Origin: Trichosporon coremiiforme
Taxonomy: Eukaryota; Basidiomycota; Tremellomycetes; Trichosporonales; Trichosporonaceae
Length of the DNA: 64,000 nt
Direction of reading: 5' to 3'
NCBI GenBank assembly: GCA_039545355.1
Contig: BCJJ01000012.1
Location: 1,195,067-1,259,066 of the forward strand
Positions 1 to 13,075 of this stretch are shown one piece after another. The position numbers and the translations under genes were made by a program. The stretch's first letter is position 1. Every line of letters begins with the position of its first letter. The notes beneath the pieces were generated by a model that saw only the letters and a program-made list of their open reading frames with translations, searched no databases and was not told the DNA's origin.

Positions 1-516
1 TCTTGCCCTGCATGATGAGAAAATTGGGGTTGTTGATGTTGAGCTGGACCGACTGGAACAGGTTCTGAATCGTCTGCAGCGTGCTCTTGTGGCCGTTCAG
101 GAGGTACTTGGACACGTTTCCGACGGCGATTTGGCGAGTAACGGTAATCTGGGGGGTGTTCTCGAATCCGACTGGCGACTTGGAGCGGTCCTGGTTGTTG
201 AACACGATCGTGACCGATGCCTTGGTGACACCGGCCTGACCACGCTTGTAGATGAGGTCCATGAGGTTGTTCGCGCGCACCGACTGCATGTTCGTGATAC
301 CGAGAACGAAACAGATCGCATCGAGAATATTCGACTTGCCGGATCCGTTCAGACCCGTGATGGCGTTGAACGACTCATCGAAGCCTGCCGTTAGCACGAG
401 AGCGAAGGTCCGACGCACCTGAAATGGTCGTTCGCACGGGGTACGACTTGAAGCCTGGGGTCAGCTAGCCGCCACGACCGCAACTCACCGTCGAGGATGA
501 GTTCCTCGATCCTCAT
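1..516 (-). CDS. SMC2: Condensin subunit SMC2, N-terminal part (cut by window edge)
   Basis: SMC2 is an ATPase arm of condensin and compacts mitotic chromosomes in the nucleus. Three exons are visible, complement(<1..384, 419..454, 489..516). Both introns are 34 nt with GT..AG ends and CTGAC or CTAAC branch sites. The spliced protein starts [18 protein letters not shown] and has the SMC Walker A motif GLNGSGKSN about 36 residues in, then LVLGITN-like FVLGITN and [19 protein letters not shown], which are diagnostic for SMC2 rather than SMC4. About 149 residues are present; the hinge, coiled coils and C-terminal head lie beyond the left edge. The start is the only ATG that gives the conserved [14 protein letters not shown] opening. 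The identification is from remembered family motifs. Confidence 0.96.
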
Positions 517-3500
517 CGTGTCGTGTCGCTTGCTGGCGGTTGTGGTTAGTGGACGTTCCGAGCAATTCAGCACAAACAAACCCGGCCGTCCGGTGATGTC
601 AACAAAACAGGCGCGGTGTTGTTGTGGTCTTCACGGTGATACATTTGATTCCGTTTTCCACGTGGTGGCCGTATCCCACGTCAGCAGTCTTAAGTTGAGA
701 CATGGGTTTAGCGGATTCAGCAGGATATGCATACGCGATAAGGTTTCGAGCCAGAGACAACGTTCTGTGCGTTCGGCGTGCTTCTTGCCCGTCTTCCCGC
801 GAGGTACGGAGGCAACAGGTACGATGGACAGCGTGTGCTGTGAGGTGTGCACCGCTGCAACCTCCATGCTGTCCAGCAGTGCAAGATGGTAATTGGCAGG
901 CGGTAGCAGCGCATTCCGGATCGATCTGCGTTACAGAGATAAGGAGGTCTGGACATTCCGGCCGGAGGAACGTTCGGGTTCCTTGCTGGATGCATGCCGC
1001 TGGGTGCCGTGCAAGCCTTGTCTCGGTGCAAGTTTCGGATCTGAAGCAGCTCTTGCGATCTCGATCGCAGATCCATTCCAGCCATGCTCGCTGTCACCAC
1101 TGGGAGGATGCATGCGCAACCCAGTTGCTCCACTTCAGCTGCGATCGGCGCAGCACTGCACCCAGCCAGCAGCACAGAGCCTACACCATGCCTCGCGCAC
1201 TGGAGGCGGCGTCGACGTCACCTTCATTGCGGTCTTGCTACCTTCTCCGAGGCTGCGGGCGCTGTCGAAGAAGGCCACTATGAGCAGAGGTTACAACCAC
1301 GAGGAAGACAGCGGTGACGCCCGCCTACAGCGAGGCGGAAGCAAGCCAACGGAGATCCCACATCAGACCAACGGGCGCTCCACTTGCTCGCTACCGCCTG
1401 CGCAACGCCAAACGCCGAGGAAGCGACGCGTGCTGCATCGCTATCAGGTGTGACGCTTGGGCCGTGGCGCCACTCAGGGTGGCGGGATAGCCAGCAGCCA
1501 GCCGGCAATGGGAGTGGGCGTGGGCAGCTGCTATGCTGGAGTGTCCGTGCGATGTGTGACCTACGGATGGGAAGCGCTGTAAGCGCTGAGTTCTGTAGTT
1601 CCTTACTGAGCGGAAGTGCACAAGAAGGAGGAAGGACGCAGGAGAAATCGCTGCGGATGGATAAGCTGTCTCCCGCTGTGCCAAGATCAACTGGGACCGA
1701 CGCCGGTCCCGTCGCCGCTGAGTGACGGGCCGCACTGACTCCGAGACGGCCGCCACGTGCGCGGAGGCCAGTATGCATACGAGCGCCATGGCAAGGAAGA
1801 TGCACGCCGTTGCGGGCAGGAAGCAGTGCAGCGGCCTGGATGCAGGTATGCGGCGTACGAGCTGGCACCGCTCTGCACGTCCTGGCCACGTCCTTGTCCT
1901 GGCCGGCATGGGCCGAGCGAGCTGGCTGCTTTACCCAGCGACGAACGCACGGATCCCTGCATTCGCGATGATTATTCTGGGCGCGGTGTTTTCCCTCTAG
2001 GGGATGGTGAGCACCTGAGGGGCTAGGGGCAGGGGACAGGAAGGGGGCGCACTTTGCCGCCGGGCCTCTGATATGTCTCCTGGATGTGGGCCCTGGCGCG
2101 GCCATTTACGGTCCCTTCCCTCCGCCTTCCACCGCTCACGCACGCAGCACACAGCGAGCACGCTCAGAGTCACACGCCGAGTGACGAGAGGATTAGCACC
2201 CTGCCGCGTCAGTAAGCACACTTGGGAACACTGGAATTCACAGGGATGAAAAGGTGCGAGCCGCCTAGCCGCCGCCTCTGACGCGTCTGACATGCAGGTG
2301 CATTCAACGCCATTCCGACCTCTCCTTCCTCAGCATATCCGGAGGGCCATGTTTGTCAGTTCCGAGCGCCGCAGAATCGTGTCACGAAAGAGCCGTTGAA
2401 TCGTCCAGCAAACCCGTAAACGCTGGCGGGAACAGAGTGGCCAGAGCAGGGGCTCATGAAACTCACGGGACAACCACGGCACCACCGATCGGGGCACGGT
2501 GCGTGCCTCACTTATGTGCCGTCCGTAAGCGTGCACGCGTACTTGCGTGGGTCGCTGGAACCGCCATGTCGGTGGAACCAGTGGAAGCGGTACAAGCGAG
2601 GCCGCAAGCCGCAGGCTGTGCGGCAGCCTAAACAGCCTTTAGCAATTGACGAGACTGCAGCAGGCTTCTGACTTGACGTTAGGCGCTGCCGGCGCCTATA
2701 GGGTTGCACTGTTGAGAACCTTCCGAGCTTCTTCCAAGCCTTCCGCCGTGCATCCTAGACGTTGCTGTACGGCCTATCGCCGCCAGAGCTTGCGCCAAGC
2801 CCGCCTCCGATGAATTGCGTCCGCATCATCGCATCTGATACAAGATCGCGAGAGCGAGAGCGCGAGCGCGAGCGCACTCCGCTCCGCCTGCAAGCTGCAG
2901 CTGACTGGCCCAGCTGCGGGTGGCGGCGTTGTATTTCGCGCTTCGCGGGCGCTGTTTGGTCGGCATCGTTTCTCGTGTTTCTCGGCGCAATGCGTGTGAC
3001 ATGCAAAGGATGGATCGGCGGTCTTGGACGCGACCAAGGGGGCGCACACACCGCACACTGACACACCGCACTGTGCACCGCAAAAGACGCGTTGCGTTCT
3101 GCGCCCCTGAGCGTTTGTTCTTTTCTTGTGCTTTCCGCTGCCATATGCGGCATGCAGCACTTTGCTCCCAGCTGATACCTGCTATCGTTTACTGGCGGTA
3201 CTGCGCACCGCGCATGACAAGACATTACTTGTTCACCAGAAGAGACGCTGGCCATTGGTGATAAGTCGCTGTGATAAGAGCTGGAACCAGAGCACGGACT
3301 GGAACGCCGCCTCAATCCACAAGCTCCAGACCACGCACACAACCGATCGTCCATGGTCGCTGGTGGCTGTTTCGGACTAGCGTTTTTGGCATGTTTGGAT
3401 GTTTACTCTTTCCCACAGTACACACGTCTGCGCTGCATGGAATTCCAACGTATGAGAACCACTGGCGTTCAGAATGTTCCAAACAAACGGTCCAAGTATA

Positions 3501-5112
3501 GACTGTGAGGGATCGCAAACACGCAACTCGCAGGATCGCAGGCTGGCCACTGAAAGGCAACAAGTGGTCGTTTCATTGATGGTGGACGTCTGAAATTTAT
3601 GGTGGCTTGGCCAGTGTCGCTGTCGAGATGACACGGACCCTGAGTGAGCCTGAATCGCGTGGATCTGAACCCTGGCTGCCTTGCCCTGCAGCGCATTTTT
3701 TGGCGTCTCAGCACCCTTCCCCTGCTGCCTCCCTGCTGGCTCCCTGCTGCTTGGCTGTGGCTTGGCCGCACACTAAGACTGCAAGTCCTGTCTTCCTCCC
3801 GGGTCTTCTGCTGATTCTGCTGGGTACCTGGGAACTCAGTTCTGAAAGCAAGCCGATCAGCACAGAGAAAAGAAAGATGCGATGCGCTGCCTATCGAACT
3901 ATGGTACGGCCCACATGGCATACGGCCAAGCCCCGCCGCTGGTACGGTCGCTCGGTCGTGCCGCCGCAGACTCACTCACTCTTCAGCACACCAGCGCTGA
4001 TCCCTTAAACCTAACAGCAGCCGTTGGTCCCTGGGCGGTGCCGGGTCTCGGGTCTGATGCCTTGTGTTCAAGCACACCCTCACGCACGCCTCCGGACCCT
4101 TGCCCATTCTCCTGCGTGCAAGAGCAGCCCTCGACCCCTGAGTCCCAGCCAAGGCCTTCCCTCATCCCTCGCCCTCGGACCTCACCCTTGACCTCGACCA
4201 CCCAGCCAATGTCGAGCCGGACCCAGCCTAGCCAGCCTGGCTCCTGGCTCAGCACCTGCAGCTCTTCAGGCTCTCTCTGCCTGTACTAGACACTCACTCC
4301 TGGACCGTCCAGCCTGGGCTGCCCTGGGCCTCAGTTTCCTCGCCGTAGACCGCATAGCCATCAGCCAGCTAGCCAGCGTCCACCACCGCCGTCAGGTATC
4401 ATATCTTTCCGAGTCTCTACACCTCCTCTCCATCTCGCTCACCTCAGCCTCCTCCTCCCCCCCGACCCCGACCCACCCACCACCAGAGGTGCAACATCTC
4501 CCTCACTCCCCCGACTCCCCATCCCCCGACACGACTGGCTCGGCTTTGGAGTACGGCACGCTCCGCGAAAAAGTGTGCTCGCCCCTCCACTTCTGATCTA
4601 AATGTGCTGATCAGTCTGAGAAGAGATCCGCAACCCCGCCTCGTCTCTCTCCGACTCCTCCAACACAGGACGCTCACACACACACTCTCCCAACATAAGA
4701 GCTCCACCTTCACCCTCTCCCACTCACACCCTTTGACCATCTGTCGACCACTGTCTCTCCTTTAACTCATCATCTTTCGACGACGACGCGACGACCCTGA
4801 TTACTACTCTTCCTCCTGCTCGTGACTGGTTCCCGACGCTCCCGACACGACCACACCAGCTGCACATCGCCTAAGCTCACCCACGTTACGACGCGCACAA
4901 CACTTTTCTTGCTCATTGTACATTACCGCAACGCATTCATCACCATCAACGCCGGTGCAAGTCTCGGTCACGCGTCCTGAACATTCCTGAGATCCATCAG
5001 TCGGATCACAGGAGCTCGCACCCCTCCACGCCACGCTAGCACTATCGCAACCCCCCGCCTCCTCCTCCTCGCATCAGCTGCTGAACGTCGAGCCCAAGAC
5101 ACAAGCTTGATC
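517..5112. other. 4.6 kb gene-free stretch upstream of AGS1
   Basis: No open frame here has family motifs, a plausible exon chain or the codon style of the neighbours. The longest frame (minus, 1278-2105) is rich in Arg, Pro, His and Ala with no domain. SMC2 and AGS1 are divergent, so the stretch holds both promoters. The last 700 bases (about 4380-5090) are strongly pyrimidine-rich with CTCC, CCACC and CCCGAC runs, typical of a fungal core promoter and 5' leader, and probably belong to AGS1. A purine-rich GAGCGC run sits at 2847-2876 and imperfect CCCTGCTGCCT repeats at about 3717-3765. A long regulatory region or a non-coding transcript is possible but cannot be shown from sequence. Confidence 0.6.
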
Positions 5113-8100
5113 ATGCGCAGAGGGTCTAGTACCCGCGAGTTTGCGCCGGGGCGATGGCTCCCTCACTTGCTCGTCATCGGGCTGCTCGCTCTGACGGCAG
5201 GTGTGAGGGCGCACGTCTACAACGAGACGCTAGACCCATGGAACCTCAACAAAAACCAAGGTAGGTAGATCACTCGGCGGTGAACTGGCGGTCTGCAGAG
5301 ATACTGACCCAGCACAGATGCGACGGACAGCATCGATTACTCGACGCATAAGCGACAAAACTATACACAATCTCCGAAGAACTGGAGAGTGAGTGGGCCC
5401 GGGCCCTCCCTCGCCCGACACAGCGAGGGCGGCGTTTATTTGGTAGACTCAGAACTGACAGTTCTCAGGAGCTCCCGACGTACACCATGCTCGCGGACAA
5501 GTGGATCGACGGAGATCCGACTAATAACGACTTCTTCGGTCTCATCTACGAGTACGACTGGCGCGAGACGCAGCTCCGATCAGGAGGAGATGTCGCGGGT
5601 CTGCGTGACCCCCGCGGTCTGGACTACATCCAGAGCATGGGCTACCGGTCTATCTATATCGCAGGTACACCGTTCGTCAACATGCCGTGGCAGGCAGACG
5701 GATACTCGGCCATCGACTTTGGTCTCCTCGACCCGCATTTCGGAACGATGGAGGAGTGGGCCGCATTCATCGATGATGTGCATGCCCGCGGGATGTATGT
5801 CATCTTTGACTTTACCGTCGGTACCATGGGTGACCTGATCGGTTTCAAGGGGTGAGTGCTGAGCCTCGACCGAAAAGCTGACGGCAGACACCTGAACTCT
5901 TCGACGCCGTTCAACACCAACGAGTACGAAGTGCAGTGGAAGCTGCCGGACTACGGACCGTGGGGCATCAACAAGTACCCCGACTTCAACTTTACGAACG
6001 ACTACAACGAGTCGTGCCAGTACCCCACGTTCTGGGACGAGTCAGGTGTCATTTTGGACATGGGCATGGAGGGCTGTTACGCCAGTACCTTCGACCACTA
6101 CGGAGACGTTGAGGCGTTCGGTGTCTTCCCCGACTGGATGCGTCAGCTCGCCAAGTTCGCTTCCGTGCAGGACCGTCTGCGTGAGTGGCGCCCCGACGTG
6201 ATGGACCGCCTCACGGTGTTCTCGTGCATGTGTATCGAGGCGCTCGATATTGACGGTATCCGTATCGACAAGGCCATTCAGGTCACGGTCGACGGTCTCG
6301 CCAAGTGGTCGCACTCCACCCGCGAGTGCGCGAGGAAGCTCGGCAAGGAGAACTTCTTCATTCCCGGAGAAATCACGGGTGGTGACACGTTCGGTTCTAT
6401 CTACATCGGCCGTGGTCGCACCCCCCAAATGCGTACTACCACCGAGGAGTCGCTCAACCTTACCCACGACGACATGTCCAAGTTCATTCGTGACCGCTAC
6501 GACGCCCCCGTCGACGCTGCCGCGTTCCACTACTCGCTGTACCGTGCGATCCTGCGTTGGCTCGGCATGGACGGAATGCTGTCTGCCGGTTTCGATCTCG
6601 AGGTCAACTTTGTCAACATGTGGAACACCATGCTCATCAACAACGATTTCCTCAACCAGATGACTGGCGACTTTGACCCGCGTCACATGTGGGGTGTTAC
6701 CAACCAGGACGTGTTCCGTTGGCCCATGATGGCCCAGGGTGTCGAGCGCCAGCTCGTCGGATCTTTCGTCACGCATCTCCTTATGCCCGGCATGCCCAAG
6801 GCGTGGTACGGTGAGGAGCAGGAGTTTTACATTCTCGACAGCAGTGCCTCGAACTATCTGTATGCCCGTCAGGCCATGGTCGCTACTGGCGCCTGGAAGC
6901 GACACGGGTGTTACCGTCTTGGTGCTGATCAGTATTTCAACCTGCCCTACGACCGCGCGCTCATGGGATGTCTCGACGACAAGGTCGCCCTCGACCACTT
7001 TGACCCGACGGCCCCGATCCGCCGCACGTTCCGAAACATGAACTACATTCGTCGCATGTTCCCCGGTGTCCAGGACGGCTTCATGCTGTCCAGACTCAGC
7101 AACCACACTGAGATGATCCAGTACCCGGGCTCTGGCGACGTCCAGACAGAGACCGGCATGTGGTCGTCTGTTCGTGGCCCGTCGCCGAAGCAGATGGCCT
7201 CTGGTGGTAGCTGGAACAGCGATGGCGACGTGTCGCAGAACGTCTGGCTGATCTACACCAATCTCAATGTCTCCAAGACCTACGAGGTTAACTGCCGCGA
7301 CAGCCCTATCATCGGCCCTTACAACTCTGGAACCACCGTCAGGAACCTGCTCTACCCCTACGATGAGAAGACTCTCGAGGACATGAACACCAACGAGGCC
7401 AACCGCGGTTGTGTCTCCAAGCTCGAGCTCGAGCCCTTTGACTTCAAGGCTTACGTCCCCGTCTCGCGTTGGATCAACATGCTTCCCTCGATCTCCGGCT
7501 TCAAGCCCGGTCACGATGCCCGCGTCACGAAGGATGGCGACACGGTTGACATTGAGATCGAGTGGGACCAGGCGATGGACTGTGACAGCGTCAACCAAGC
7601 TCTGTCGGACCCTGACGCCCTCAAGTTTGTCGGCCAGCCTGGTGCCTCGCCGAAGCTGGTCGCCACCGGACAGTACAGCGGCTGTCAGACGATCCAGAAC
7701 CCCGAGGCGCACGAGTTCGTCGGTGCCGCTCCTTCGCAGTGGAAGTGGACCGGCCAGATCCAGAACGCTGCCGAGGGAATTTACCACCTGAAGATCAAGC
7801 CCGTTGCCGCCCAGGGAGGCAACCGCACGACTGATATCGCCGACCACCTGCTCTTCCGTGTTGGTGCCGAGCAGAACTCGTTTGTCTTCCCCGACGAGGA
7901 CTACGACAACTCGATCTTTGAGGTCTCGGGCGGCTCGTACACCCTGAAGCACAAGGCTTGGGGTGCCGACAAGTTCCGCTACTCTGCCGACTTTGGAAAG
8001 CACTGGACCGCCTGGACCGACATGGAGGAGACGACCGAGCTGAACGCGACGGCTTTCAAGGACCACTGGTGGAAGGGCGACCATCTCATGGTCCAATACT

Positions 8101-11100
8101 ACTCGGCCCTTGGAGGAACAGCCGCTCAAGTTGTTCACGCTGACGCCAACTACAACGGACCCCAGCGTCGCTGGCCGCAGATGCTGCTCCGTGGAAAGTT
8201 CAACGGATGGGGTTACGATCTCGGCTTGAACGCGCATCTGACGCAGAAGAACGACGGTGACTGGAAGATTCCCGTTGGCTCCGCCTGGCCCTCGCAGTTC
8301 CAGCTGAACATCTGGGCGTTTGACGACTACTTTTACGGAGACGCCGACGGAGATGGTGTCATCGACCGTCTTCCTCCCAACTCTCTGACGCCCAACTTCC
8401 TGAACATCTCGGCTCCTCCTCGTCCTCACCTGGCATGGGAGGTTCATGTCAATGACCAGACCGGCAAGTGGTCGCTCATTCCTATCGGCCACGAGAGCTC
8501 GTCGATCATCGTCTTCGCGCTCCTCCTCGTCATCCCCGTCTTGACTGCCCTGGCTGCCGCCGCCATTTTCCGCTACTCCTTCTACCAGATCAAGATCAAC
8601 AAGTGGGGTCAGAAGCCCGTCAAGGAGTCGAGCTACTTCCCCATTGTGGGAGGTGCCGCGCACCACGACAAGAAGGACGGTGCCATGTCGGAGAAGCACG
8701 GTGCTGGCGCGGTGGTCCACCACCACGAGAAGCTCAAGCCCCTCGAGCACCCGATCGGATGGCCGGAGGTTCCCTCTAAGCGCCGCAAAGTACTCATCGC
8801 GACGCTCGAGTACGAAATCTTTGACTGGCAGCTCAAGGTCAAGATTGGTGGTCTCGGTGTCATGTCCGGTCTCATGGGCAAGGCCATGACGGACGTCGAT
8901 CTTATCTGGATCATTCCCAAGGTGCAGGACCTCGACTACCCGATGGGCGAGTACGCCGAGCCTATTGAGGTCACTATCTTCGGCGAGCCGTACCTGATCG
9001 AGGTCGAGACCCACCAGCTCGACAACATCACGTATATCATCCTCGACTCGCCCGTGTTCCGGGCCCAGACCAAATCGGACCCCTATCCCCAGCGTATGGA
9101 CGACCTCAGCTCTGCCATTTTCTATTCGACTTGGAACCAGGCCATCGCCGAGACGATCCGCCGCTTCCCGGACATCGACATTTACCACATCAACGACTAC
9201 CATGGTGCCCTCGCTCCCCTCTACCTGCTGCCCCAGATTATGCCCGTCTGTCTCTCGCTCCACAACGCTGAGTTCCAGGGTCTCTGGCCGCTGCGTACGA
9301 AGGAGGAGATGAAGGAGGTGTGCGCGGCGTTCAACATTTCAAAGGACGTGTGCTCCAAGTACGTCCAGTTCGGTAACACGTTCAACCTGCTGCACGCTGC
9401 CGCCTCGTTTATCTCGCACCACCAGAAGTCGGTCGGTGTCGCCGGTGTGTCGGACAAGTACGGAAAGCGTTCGTGGGCTCGTTACCCCACGCTCTGGACT
9501 CTGCGTAACATTGACTCGCTCCCGAACCCCGACCCTACGGATATCGCTGCCCTGGACGACAAGCAGGTCGACGTCGACAAGATCCAGATCGACGCCGACG
9601 CGGAGGCTAAGCGCCCCGAGTTCAAGCGTCAGGCGCAGGAGTGGGCTGGTATCAAGCAGGACCCCAACGCCGATCTGTTCGTGTTCGTCGGTCGTTGGTC
9701 CAAGCAGAAGGGTGTCGACCTCATCGCGGACGTCATGCCTTCCCTGCTCGAGAAGAAGCCCAAGATTCAGCTCATCTGTGTCGGTCCCGTCATTGATCTC
9801 TACGGTCGCTTCGCCGCCGAGAAGCTCTCCCGTCTCATGGAGATGTACCCCGACCGCGTCTACTCCAAGCCTGAATTCACTGCCCTGCCGCCGTACCTGT
9901 TCTCCGGTGCCGACTTTGCCCTTATCCCTTCGCGTGACGAGCCTTTCGGTCTCGTCGCCGTCGAATTCGGTCGTAAGGGTGCCCTCGGTGTCGGTTCGCG
10001 TCTCGGTGGTCTCGGTCTCATGCCCGGTTGGTGGTTCCCCGTGGAGTCTCCGGCTGCCCAGCACATGCTGTCCCAGCTCACGAAGACGATCAAGCTCGCG
10101 CTCAAGTCGACCCAGGAAGAGCGTGCGATTCTGCGTGCCCGTTCCGCCGTTCAGCGTTTCCCCGTCGTCGAGTGGCGTCAGCGTCTCGAGGACTTCCAGC
10201 GCCGATCGATCCAGACGTCTCGTTCGCTTGCCGGCGAGCACGCGTGGAACTTTAACGGCCCCTCGCCCGACGGACCCAGCTTCGCGCCGCCCGCTGGTGA
10301 CCCCGCCGCTTCGCTTGCTGCTCTGACTGCCCGCTCCGGAACGCCCGACTCTGCCATGTCCCAGGACTACCCCGGCTCGAACCTGCCGCCTGGCGCTGCT
10401 AGCCCTGGCTCTGGTCTCCTCGCTCATGACTACCACCGCCGTTTCGAGTCACCCAACAGGGACTCGGGAGAGTCGTACTTTGACGATGGTGCTGACGATG
10501 TGTCGAGCCGCGGCCGGCCCAAGTTCTTCTCTGGCATGGATGATGACCAGTCGATAATGTCGTCTGACCCGGGAGACACGACCACGGTGCACACTGGTGC
10601 CTTCGCCGATGGCGGCGGTGGCTCGAGCCACGCCTACGACAACTTCCTGGCTGCCGCCAACAGGCAGTTCGCCAAGAACCAGGGTAACAAGAGCGCCCCG
10701 GACCCGTTCATGGAGCGTCGCCAGAGCTCCATGAGCATGACCTCGGAGTTTGCTCCCAGCCGACCATTCTCGATCAACTCGCGTGTTTCATCCTTCGACT
10801 CGATCTCTAGTATTGTCGACGAGAAGGGTGCTTCCTCCTCCATCAACAAGGCCATGGAGTCGTTCACCGACGCCGACGGTGAGGTTTCGCAGGCGTTCGT
10901 TCAGAAACTGCAGAACCTGTCGTCGGCCAACTCGAAGGGCGACCTGTGTATCGAGAAGTTCCTGATCAAGTCGGAGAAGCAGTTCTTCAGCGAGATGAAA
11001 CGCGAGAAGCTGACTGCCGCGTCGGTCCGCTCCCGCGACTCGTTCCGCGAGTCCATGTTCCACTCGTCGCACTCTGGCGCCCCGCCTGGCGTTGACGGAT

Positions 11101-12524
11101 TCCGCCCCGAGTCGCCCGTGTACAACTCGATGTCGGGTCACAGTGGCGAGGCGTACTCGTGGGAGAACCCGGGCACATTTGGCGCCGAGGAGGACAACGA
11201 GAAGCCCATGACCCGCTTACAGGTTATCATGGATCACTCGATTTGGGGCTGGCCGCTGTACGCGATCGTCCTGTCGCTCGGCCAGCTGCTCAGTGCGACG
11301 TCGTTCCAGCTCTCGCTCCTTGGTGGTTCCAGCACGCAGACGGCCGTCGACATGTACATCATCTGTGCGATCTTCGTCGTCGCGACAGTCTTCTGGTACA
11401 CGCTCTTCCGCATGCGCCCCTCGGTCTACGTCCTCTCGCTGCCCTGGGTCTTGTTCGCGATCGCCTTCTTCCTCGTCGGCTTCCCGTCCCTTCACGGCCC
11501 GTTCATCCCGCCGCAGCAGTGGCTCACCAAGGTCGCGACGTGGTTCTACGCGATGGCGTCCGCCGCCGGTTTCCTGTTCTTCGGCCTCAACTTCGGTGAG
11601 GAAGCCGGAGCCGCGACCGAGGTCTGGATCATGCGTGCGTGCGTCGTGCAGGGTCTGCAGCAGATCTGGGTGTCGGCGCTCTGGTACTGGGGCTATACGC
11701 TCAGCGGCACCGACCCGGACAAGTACATCCCATCGATTGCGATCATCTGCGTTGTCTGGCCCCTCGCTGCCGTCTCGCTGCTCTTCGCCGTCCTCATGTA
11801 CTGGGGTCTGCCCGAGTACTACCACCAGATCCCGCCGTACGTGCCCAACTTCTTCAAGACGCTCGTGCGCCGCAAGCTCGTCATCTGGTTCCTCATCTCG
11901 GAGATCCTGCGCAACTACTGGCTCTCGACTGTGTACGGCCGTAACTGGCAGTTCCTGTGGCAGGCCGCCGACGTCCCCAAGTGGTCCATTGTGATCATGA
12001 TCATCATCTTCTTCATCGGCATCTGGGGCCTGCTCCTGGGCATCCTCATCAAGTACTCCAAGGTGCACGCGTGGCTCCTGCCCGTGTTCGCCGTCGGTCT
12101 CGGCTGTCCCCGCTGGTGCCAGATGTTCTGGGGTGTCTCCGGCCTCGGTCTCTACGTCTCGTGGGGCGGCGGCGCTGGTCCGTACATCGGAACTTGCACG
12201 TGGCTCTGGCTCGGTGTCCTGGACGCGATCCAGGGTGTCGGTCTCGGCATGATCCTGCTGCAGACGCTGTCGCGTCTGCACGTGTGTGCGACGCTGGCGG
12301 CGGCGCAGTTCATCGGCTCCATCGTCGTCATGATCGCGCGCGCCACGGCGCCCGACAAGACGGGTCCCGGCAACGTCTTCCCGAACCCGGCGCTGTACAA
12401 CCCCGAGACGGGCGAGAACAATCCCGTCGCGCACTACGAGTTCTGGATCTGTCTCATCTGCCAGATGGTCATTCCGTTCGGCTACTTCTTCTTCTTCCGC
12501 AAGGAGCAGCTGACCAAGCCGTAA
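5113..12524 (+). CDS. AGS1: Cell-wall alpha-1,3-glucan synthase
   Basis: AGS1 makes cell-wall alpha-1,3-glucan at the plasma membrane. Exons join(5113..5260, 5318..5388, 5469..5851, 5888..12524) give 2,412 residues, the usual size for the family. Introns are 57, 80 and 36 nt. Order: signal peptide (LLVIGLLALTAG, residues 20-31); extracellular GH13 amylase-like domain with DFTVGTMGDL, DIDGIRIDKA and GEITGGDTFG; a membrane segment near 1072-1095 (IIVFALLLVIPVLTALAAA); a cytoplasmic GT5 glycogen-synthase-like domain starting KVLIATLEYE (about 1168), with KIGGLG and RDEPFGLVAVEFGRKG (about 1549); a Ser-rich linker; and a C-terminal multi-span membrane domain from about 1983. The intron 3 splice restores the conserved GFKGHLN-STPF stretch. 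Exon 4 is an uninterrupted 6.6 kb. Confidence 0.97.
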
Positions 12525-13075
12525 TTCAATTACGAGCTTTGTAAATACCCCCCCCCCCCTCCCCCTCTTTGAGGTCCTTGGTGTTCCGCGGAACCCTTGG
12601 CCTCCACCCCGCTCCCCGCAGTGCTCAAGGAGGAGCACGAGCGCGGACCGGGTCCTCCCAACAAGCAACAAGCAAGCAAGCATATATATATACAACAACC
12701 TCCCCAACAACGTTAGATAGTTTTGGCAAACTCTGATATATCCCCTGGATCTTCTCGATCTGGATCTCACACCAACTGGACCCTTTCTCTTTTCTTCAGC
12801 ATGGACGCTTAACTCTGTCTCTGTCATGCATCGTATAGTATCAATGAGCGCGGGCGCTGGGCGCGAGGCACACGAAGCGGGGCAGCAGTGAGGCAGTGAG
12901 GCAGCACGGAATCGCGGCGAAAACGTTGAGCAGGGGCTGAGGGTCCGCCTGCGTTTCCTCATTCGGGTAGACGTCGAATCTGCAGCTCGACGGCGCAGCG
13001 CCTGTAGACACGAAGTAATACATGCACCGATATGACACCGCCTCGGCGCGCCGCCAGCACATCTCAGTAGAAAAA
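12525..13075. terminator. Convergent 3' region between AGS1 and the G-patch gene
   Basis: The stretch lies between two converging genes and must hold both 3' UTRs and polyadenylation signals. It contains a 12-C run (12548-12559), AAGCAACAAGCAAGCAAGC repeats followed by TATATATATA near 12664-12692, and no credible coding frame. Confidence 0.45.

Noticed and set aside
1278..2105. A 275-codon minus frame upstream of AGS1
   Set aside because: Arg/Pro/His/Ala-rich with no domain, overlapped by equally long frames on both strands; composition explains the openness.
6042..9263. A 1,073-codon open frame antisense to AGS1
   Set aside because: It mirrors the GC-ending codon use of AGS1 in the complementary frame, is rich in Val, Arg, Leu, Gly and Asp with no domain, and AGS1 itself is certain.
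11217..12962. A 581-codon antisense frame over the AGS1 C-terminus and 3' UTR
   Set aside because: Same shadow effect; no motifs, low-complexity Asp/Arg/Glu composition.
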